DNA from: Ectopseudomonas chengduensis | GTDB lineage: Bacteria > Pseudomonadota > Gammaproteobacteria > Pseudomonadales > Pseudomonadaceae | DNA length: 64,000 bases | Direction: 5' to 3' | Assembly (NCBI RefSeq): GCF_900102635.1 | Contig: NZ_FMZQ01000005.1 | Span: 62,001-126,000, forward strand | Part shown: in pieces, positions 59,481 through 64,000 of the stretch | How the letters are laid out: each line of letters begins with the position of its first letter | How positions within the stretch are numbered: position 1 is the stretch's first letter | Notes under the pieces: generated by a model | Told to the model about the DNA's origin: nothing | The model's input: the letters and a program-made list of their open reading frames with translations, nothing else | The model's database searches: none | Position numbers and translations under genes: made by a program

Positions 59481-60137
59481 TTACTCGCTGAGTACAGGCG
59501 CTGCATGCAGCGCGGCGGCCTGGCCTTGCAGGCCGGCAATGATGAAATCGGTGACGCGCTGGAAATAGGCGTCCAGCTCGATGGGTTCGGCCCAATGGGC
59601 GAAGCCGCCGGAGGCGATACGGGCCATCACGCCATTGACGCAAGCCTCCACGCCCCACAGCAGGCGTTGGCAATCAGTGGGGGAGAGTTGCAGTTCGCTG
59701 AAGCTGCCTTGCAGCAGGTGGTTGAACAGGGCCATGTACTGACCTTCCAGCTCGAGGAACTGTTCACGGTAGGGTGCGTCCAGGCGTTCCTGGAAGGCGG
59801 GGCGGTCGCACAGCAGGCAGAGTTGGGCTTGCAGTGGGTCGGCCAGCAGTTGTTCGAAGGCGCGACGAATCACATGGCGCATGGCTTCGCGAGGCGGCGC
59901 CTGGTTTGCGGTCTCACGCAGTTCGCTCAGATGCTGGCGCGAGCAGTCCAGCACCAGACGCGCGTAGAGCGCCTCCTTGCTGGAAAAGTGCTTGTACACC
60001 GTGCCCTTGCCGATGCCGGCGTGACGCGCCACTTCGGCGATGGTGACGCGATCCCAGGATTGCTCCTGAAACAGCTGGCGAGCGGATTGCAGCAGGGCGT
60101 TTTCCCGTTGCTGGAAGAGTTGATCCTGATAGCGCAT
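59481..60137 (-). CDS. TetR family transcriptional regulator of the RND operon
   Basis: Protein of 218 residues. The N-terminal helix-turn-helix (about 28-52; VTIAEVARHAGIGKGTVYKH) is typical of TetR proteins, and the C-terminal ligand-binding domain is cysteine-containing (C-x-x-x-C-D-R). It is the first gene of the operon, with the adaptor gene 6 bp downstream. The 35-bp dyad 16 bp upstream of its start is the likely site of autorepression. Confidence 0.93.
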   Translation of the reverse strand: MRYQDQLFQQRENALLQSARQLFQEQSWDRVTIAEVARHAGIGKGTVYKHFSSKEALYARLVLDCSRQHLSELRETANQAPPREAMRHVIRRAFEQLLADPLQAQLCLLCDRPAFQERLDAPYREQFLELEGQYMALFNHLLQGSFSELQLSPTDCQRLLWGVEACVNGVMARIASGGFAHWAEPIELDAYFQRVTDFIIAGLQGQAAALHAAPVLSE

Positions 60138-60152
60138 GACTGTTCCGGGTTT

Positions 60153-60187
60153 CGTGACCGGTGGTCATGCTATGACTGTTGGTCACG
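60153..60187. promoter_or_regulatory. TetR operator: 35-bp dyad
   Basis: Reads CGTGACC, 4 nt, GTCAT, GCT, ATGAC, 4 nt, GGTCACG. All paired arm positions are perfectly symmetric. It lies 16 bp upstream of the tetR start codon and so overlaps or abuts the promoter of the whole efflux operon. Confidence 0.8.
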
Positions 60188-60242
60188 ATGCATCAAGACG
60201 GGAGTTGTAACAAGGCAATTGGCGGGTAGCCGTTCACTGCCT

Positions 60243-60313
60243 CATTCGTCGCGAGGCGCGGTTCTTACGGGGGATACATGAGTGTAGGAGCCCCGACCCG
60301 GGGCGAAGCTTCT
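60243..60313. repeat. Rearranged family B repeat units
   Basis: CGCGAGGCGCGGTTCTTAC is followed by GTAGGAGCCCCGACCCGGGG: the two halves of the family B palindrome occur in swapped order, i.e. two partial copies side by side. Beyond it, at about 60349-60416, GGCGGGTTA and TAACCCGCCCTACG form a family C-like hairpin. The stretch 60188-60450 has no gene. Confidence 0.5.
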
Positions 60314-60450
60314 AACTCACCAGGCGATCAAACGCGTTGCGTCGATGGCGGGTTACGCCGCAACAGACATTGCGAAGGTAATTGCGGAAGGTGGCAGGCG
60401 GCTAACCCGCCCTACGACATTCGCTCGATCCTTGCCCCATGAGGCGACGC

Positions 60451-61368
60451 TCAGCGCGCCACGCTGACGCCTTCGAGGCTGGCGAAAGAGGTGTCCTTGG
60501 CGGTGAGCAGGAAGTCGCGCATGAATGGCGCGTCGAGCATGTCGGTGCGAATCGCCGCGTAGAGCGTGGCGAACAGCCCTTTTTCGCCCAGGCGCTTGGC
60601 ACTGACGTAGCCGCGCGAGCTGTACTCGTGCAGCGCCCAGTTGGGCAGGCCGCACACGCCACGGCCGCTGGCCACCAGTTGCATCATCATCACCGTCAGT
60701 TCGGAGGTGCGCACTTGGGCTGGCTCGATATCGTTGGGTTCGAGAAAGCGCGTGAAGATATCCAGGCGGTCGCGTTCCACCGGGTAGGTGATCAGGGTTT
60801 CCGTGGCCAGGTCCTGGGGCTGGATGAAGGCCTTGTGCGCCAGGCGGTGCTGATTGGCGACAGCCAGCATCGCCTCATAGGTGAACAGTGGCACGTAGGT
60901 GATGCCGGCCAGCTCGATGGGATCCGAAGTCACCACCAGGTCCAGATCGCCTCGGGCCAGGGCCGGCAGCGGAGCGAAGGAAAAGCCCGAGGCCAGGTCC
61001 AGTTCCACCTCCGGCCAGGCATCGCGGAACTGGTCGATGGTCGGCATCAGCCACTGGAAGCAGCTGTGGCATTCGATGGCCATGTGCAAGCGGCCAGCAG
61101 TGCCACCGGCCAGGCGCGCCAAATCACGCTCGGCGCCGCGCAGAAGGGGCAGGGTGGCGTCGGCCAGTTGCAGCAGACGCAGGCCGGCGCTGGTGAACCG
61201 CACCGGCTTGGTCTTGCGCACGAACAGCTGCAGGCCGAGGCGCTCTTCCAGCTCTTTGAACTGGTGTGAAAGGGCCGACTGGGTCAGGTGCAGGCGTTCG
61301 GCGGCTTCCACCAGGCTGTCGGTTTCGCGCAGGGCGTGCAGGGTTTTCAGGTGGCGTAGCTCGAGCAT
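60451..61368 (-). CDS. metR: MetR, LysR-type regulator of methionine genes
   Basis: Protein of 305 residues. The N-terminal helix-turn-helix starts MLELRHLKTLHALRETDSLV with ERLHLTQSALSHQFKELEER, the characteristic MetR recognition region. The effector domain follows. In other gammaproteobacteria homocysteine is the co-inducer, and MetR activates metE. It is divergent from metE with a MetR box between them. Confidence 0.93.
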   Translation of the reverse strand: MLELRHLKTLHALRETDSLVEAAERLHLTQSALSHQFKELEERLGLQLFVRKTKPVRFTSAGLRLLQLADATLPLLRGAERDLARLAGGTAGRLHMAIECHSCFQWLMPTIDQFRDAWPEVELDLASGFSFAPLPALARGDLDLVVTSDPIELAGITYVPLFTYEAMLAVANQHRLAHKAFIQPQDLATETLITYPVERDRLDIFTRFLEPNDIEPAQVRTSELTVMMMQLVASGRGVCGLPNWALHEYSSRGYVSAKRLGEKGLFATLYAAIRTDMLDAPFMRDFLLTAKDTSFASLEGVSVAR

Positions 61369-61412
61369 GGCGATTCTCTAAAAGGTTTCACTCATCCAGT
61401 TGCGTGTCTGGA

Positions 61413-61425
61413 TGAAAATGGTTCA
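61413..61425. promoter_or_regulatory. MetR box in the metR-metE intergenic region
   Basis: TGAAAATGGTTCA matches the MetR consensus TGAA-N5-TTCA exactly. A weaker site, CTAAAAGGTTTCA, lies at 61378-61390, 35 bp upstream, in the same arrangement as the paired sites found at metE in enterobacteria. Confidence 0.85.
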
Positions 61426-61535
61426 TACAGCCTACATGAGTAAATCTTTAGATCAAGACGAAAATCTTGAGTTTGTCTCACTCGGTGTTGGTGCCGAGAA
61501 TGGCGCCATCTCGATTGATTCTGGAGTTTCACGAC

Positions 61536-63839
61536 ATGGCCCTGTCCCATTCCCTCGGTTTCCCGCGCATCGGCCGCGACCGCGAACTGAAGAAAGCCCT
61601 CGAAGCCCACTGGCAAGGTGAGCTGGACGAAGCCGGCTTGCGCGCCGTCGGCCAGCGTCTGCGCGCCGAGCACTGGCAACTGCAGAAGGATGCCGGTATC
61701 GATCTGCTGCCGGTGGGCGATTTCGCCTGGTACGACCAGGTACTCGCTCATTCGCTGGCCTTCGGTGTGATTCCCGAGCGCTTTCGCCCGGCCGCCGGCA
61801 AGCCGACGCTGGACACTCTGTTCGCCATGGCGCGTGGAGCCGTTGCAAACAAGAGCAGCGGTACTTGCTGCGGCGGTGCTCATGCTCAAGAGATGACCAA
61901 GTGGTTCGATACCAACTACCACTACCTGGTGCCGGAATTCAGAGAGGATCAGCAGTTCGCCCTGAGCTGGGAGCAACTGTTCGAGGAAGTGGCTGAGGCG
62001 CATGCTCTCGGGCACAAGGTCAAACCGGTGCTGATCGGACCACTGACTTACTTGTGGCTGGGCAAGGTCAAGGGAGGCGACTTCGACAAGCTGGAGCTGC
62101 TCGAAAGTCTGCTGCCGGTCTATGGCGAGATCTTCCAGCGTCTGGCCGCGCAGGGCGTGGAATGGGTGCAGATCGACGAGCCGATTTTGGTGCTGGATTT
62201 GCCGCAAGAGTGGAAGAACGCTTTCGAGCGCGCCTACAACCTGATCCAGCGCGAGCCGTGCAAGAAGCTGATCGCCACCTACTTTGGCGGCCTGGAAGAC
62301 AACCTCGGTCTGGCCGCCAACCTGCCTGTAGATGGCCTGCATATCGACCTGGTACGTGCGCCGGAGCAGTACCCGACCATTCTCGACCGTCTGCCGGCTT
62401 ATAAAGTGTTGTCGCTGGGCGTGGTCAACGGGCGCAACGTCTGGCGCTGCGATCTGGAGAAAGCCCTTGAGGTGCTGCGCCACGCTCACGAGCGTTTGGG
62501 CGACCGGCTGTGGGTCGCGCCGTCCTGCTCGCTGCTGCACAGCCCGGTGGACCTGATGCGCGAAGACCAGCTCGATGCCGAGCTGAAAGGCTGGCTGGCT
62601 TTTGCCGTGCAGAAATGTCAGGAGGTCGCATTGCTCGGTAAGGCCCTGGAGGTGCCGGAAGACGCTTCTGTGCATGCCGCCTTGCAAGCGAGCCGCTCAG
62701 TACAGGCTGCTCGTGCGGCTTCAGGGCGTATTCACAAACCCGAGGTGCAGGCCCGTCTGGCGGCGATTCGTCCGCGTCATGCCCAGCGCCAGTCGGCGTT
62801 CGCCGAGCGCATCGAACAACAGCGTGAGTGCCTGCAACTGCCATTGTTGCCGACCACGACGATAGGCTCCTTCCCGCAGACCTCGGCCATCCGTCTGGCG
62901 CGGCAGTCGTTCAAGCAAGGCAAGCTGAGTGCGGCCGAATACACCGAGGTCATGCAGAGTGAAATTCGCCAGGCGGTACAGGTGCAGGAGCGCCTGGGGC
63001 TGGACGTGCTGGTGCATGGCGAGGCCGAGCGCAACGATATGGTCGAGTACTTTGCCGAACAACTCGATGGCTATGCCTTCACCCGCTTCGGCTGGGTGCA
63101 GAGTTACGGCTCACGTTGCGTCAAACCGGCGGTGATCGTTGGCGACCTGAGCCGACCCAAGGCCATGACGGTGGAATGGATCAAGTACGCCCAGGGTCTG
63201 ACCGACAAGGTGATGAAGGGCATGCTGACCGGCCCGGTGACCATGCTGATGTGGTCGTTCCCGCGCGAGGACGTGTCACGTGAAGTGCAGGCGCAGCAAC
63301 TGGCGCTGGCGATTCGCGATGAGGTGGTGGACCTGGAAGCGGTGGGCATCAAGATCATCCAGATCGACGAGGCGGCGTTCCGTGAAGGGCTTCCACTGCG
63401 TAAGTCCGCTTGGCAACACTACCTGGACTGGGCCACCGAGGCCTTCCGCCTCACCGCCAGCGGCGTGCGTGACGACACGCAGATTCACACCCACATGTGC
63501 TACAGCGAGTTCAACGATGTGATCGAGTCCATCGCGGCGATGGATGCCGACGTGATCACCATCGAGACCTCGCGTTCGGACATGGAGCTGTTGGCAGCGT
63601 TCGAGAAGTTCGCTTACCCGAACGACATCGGCCCCGGCGTGTATGACATCCACTCGCCACGGGTGCCGGACAGCGCCGAGATGGTCGGGTTGTTGCGCAA
63701 GGCGGCGCGGCGTATCCCGCTCGAACGCCTGTGGGTCAACCCCGATTGCGGCCTGAAAACCCGCGCCTGGCCGGAAACCGAGGCGGCGTTGGTGAACATG
63801 GTGGCCGCCGCCAGGCAGTTGCGCGCCGAGCTGGCCTGA
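61536..63839 (+). CDS. metE: Cobalamin-independent methionine synthase
   Basis: Cytoplasmic enzyme of 767 residues that transfers a methyl group from 5-methyltetrahydropteroyl-triglutamate to homocysteine. The start ATG at 61536 ([20 protein letters not shown]) follows CTGGAGTTTCACGAC; the longer frame from 61467 was rejected. The C-terminal catalytic domain has the zinc ligands H653 and C655 (HTHMCYSEF) and C738 (NPDCGLKTR). A Cys-rich stretch [12 protein letters not shown] at about 106-117 is in the N-terminal domain. Regulated by MetR, judging by the adjacent box. Confidence 0.97.
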   Translation: MALSHSLGFPRIGRDRELKKALEAHWQGELDEAGLRAVGQRLRAEHWQLQKDAGIDLLPVGDFAWYDQVLAHSLAFGVIPERFRPAAGKPTLDTLFAMARGAVANKSSGTCCGGAHAQEMTKWFDTNYHYLVPEFREDQQFALSWEQLFEEVAEAHALGHKVKPVLIGPLTYLWLGKVKGGDFDKLELLESLLPVYGEIFQRLAAQGVEWVQIDEPILVLDLPQEWKNAFERAYNLIQREPCKKLIATYFGGLEDNLGLAANLPVDGLHIDLVRAPEQYPTILDRLPAYKVLSLGVVNGRNVWRCDLEKALEVLRHAHERLGDRLWVAPSCSLLHSPVDLMREDQLDAELKGWLAFAVQKCQEVALLGKALEVPEDASVHAALQASRSVQAARAASGRIHKPEVQARLAAIRPRHAQRQSAFAERIEQQRECLQLPLLPTTTIGSFPQTSAIRLARQSFKQGKLSAAEYTEVMQSEIRQAVQVQERLGLDVLVHGEAERNDMVEYFAEQLDGYAFTRFGWVQSYGSRCVKPAVIVGDLSRPKAMTVEWIKYAQGLTDKVMKGMLTGPVTMLMWSFPREDVSREVQAQQLALAIRDEVVDLEAVGIKIIQIDEAAFREGLPLRKSAWQHYLDWATEAFRLTASGVRDDTQIHTHMCYSEFNDVIESIAAMDADVITIETSRSDMELLAAFEKFAYPNDIGPGVYDIHSPRVPDSAEMVGLLRKAARRIPLERLWVNPDCGLKTRAWPETEAALVNMVAAARQLRAELA

Positions 63840-63864
63840 TTCCCCGGCAGTGGTCGCGGCTGAA

Positions 63865-63892
63865 GCCCCTCCTACGGATAGGTAGGAGGGGC
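63865..63892 (+). terminator. Hairpin after metE
   Basis: Perfect 11-bp stem GCCCCTCCTAC/GTAGGAGGGGC with a 6-nt loop. There is no clear T-tract, so it may be a member of the family B-like palindromes rather than a true terminator. Nothing further is recognisable to the window end. Confidence 0.6.
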
Positions 63893-64000
63893 GCTCGCGA
63901 CGCTCTGGATCGCACTTCTGGTCACCGTCTGGGCAACCGTTCGTCCCCCTTCATCAAACTGTCACGCTTGTGTGGCAGCGCCGTCGAACGACTTTCATCA

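Overview
The window is about 64 kb of a GC-rich gammaproteobacterial chromosome, almost certainly a Pseudomonas (sensu lato; the mix of genes suggests the P. mendocina/P. pseudoalcaligenes group, which is inference). Evidence is the gene order (nadK-glpG-yeaC-pepN; moxR-bat; gdhB; bepA-tusA-perM-bcp-gcvR-dapA-bamC-purC-tRNA-Ser; metR/metE), Pseudomonas-style porins (OprD family, DUF1302) and several families of short palindromic intergenic repeats.

Region by region. 1-7.9 kb: housekeeping block (rhodanese fragment, DUF1853, NAD kinase, metallophosphoesterase, rhomboid GlpG, YeaC, DUF2797, PepN). 8.4-15.8 kb: a four-gene envelope system (DUF1302 outer-membrane protein, DUF1329 periplasmic protein, Ycf48-like propeller, RND/MMPL transporter) behind a consensus sigma-54 promoter. 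16.3-23.3 kb: a complete MoxR-DUF58-DUF4381-BatA-BatB/C-BatD operon. 23.4-33.6 kb: what looks like a dedicated 5-oxoproline (pyroglutamate) module: PxpA/B/C oxoprolinase, a chemoreceptor, an OprD-type porin, a LysR regulator and a DctPQM TRAP transporter. Three of its promoters share a spaced motif (TTTCC, 24-25 bp, GTTGGAC), so sensing, outer-membrane entry, inner-membrane uptake and hydrolysis seem co-regulated. 33.9-46.8 kb: NAD-dependent glutamate dehydrogenase, which would take the glutamate released from oxoproline, followed by BepA, a TusA-like protein, a PerM-family permease, Bcp, GcvR, DapA, BamC and PurC.

46.98-54.04 kb: an AT-rich integrated element of about 7 kb sits in the 3' end of tRNA-Ser(CGA), bounded by a 21-bp direct repeat. 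It encodes a tyrosine integrase, a ColE2-type replication protein, a MobV-like relaxase, a stand-alone type IVb-like pilin, a small secreted protein and a small membrane protein. Putative integrase arm sites lie at both ends and a complex inverted-repeat region upstream of the relaxase is a candidate oriT. This is the most unusual part of the window: a small integrative mobilizable element, or integrated plasmid, carrying an orphan pilin. The original tRNA terminator now lies beyond its right end.

54.1-64 kb: a ParE/RelE-type toxin-antitoxin pair with a perfect 18-bp operator palindrome, a TetR-regulated RND efflux operon with a 35-bp dyad operator, and the divergent metR/metE pair with a MetR box. 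No CRISPR array, rRNA or insertion sequence was seen.
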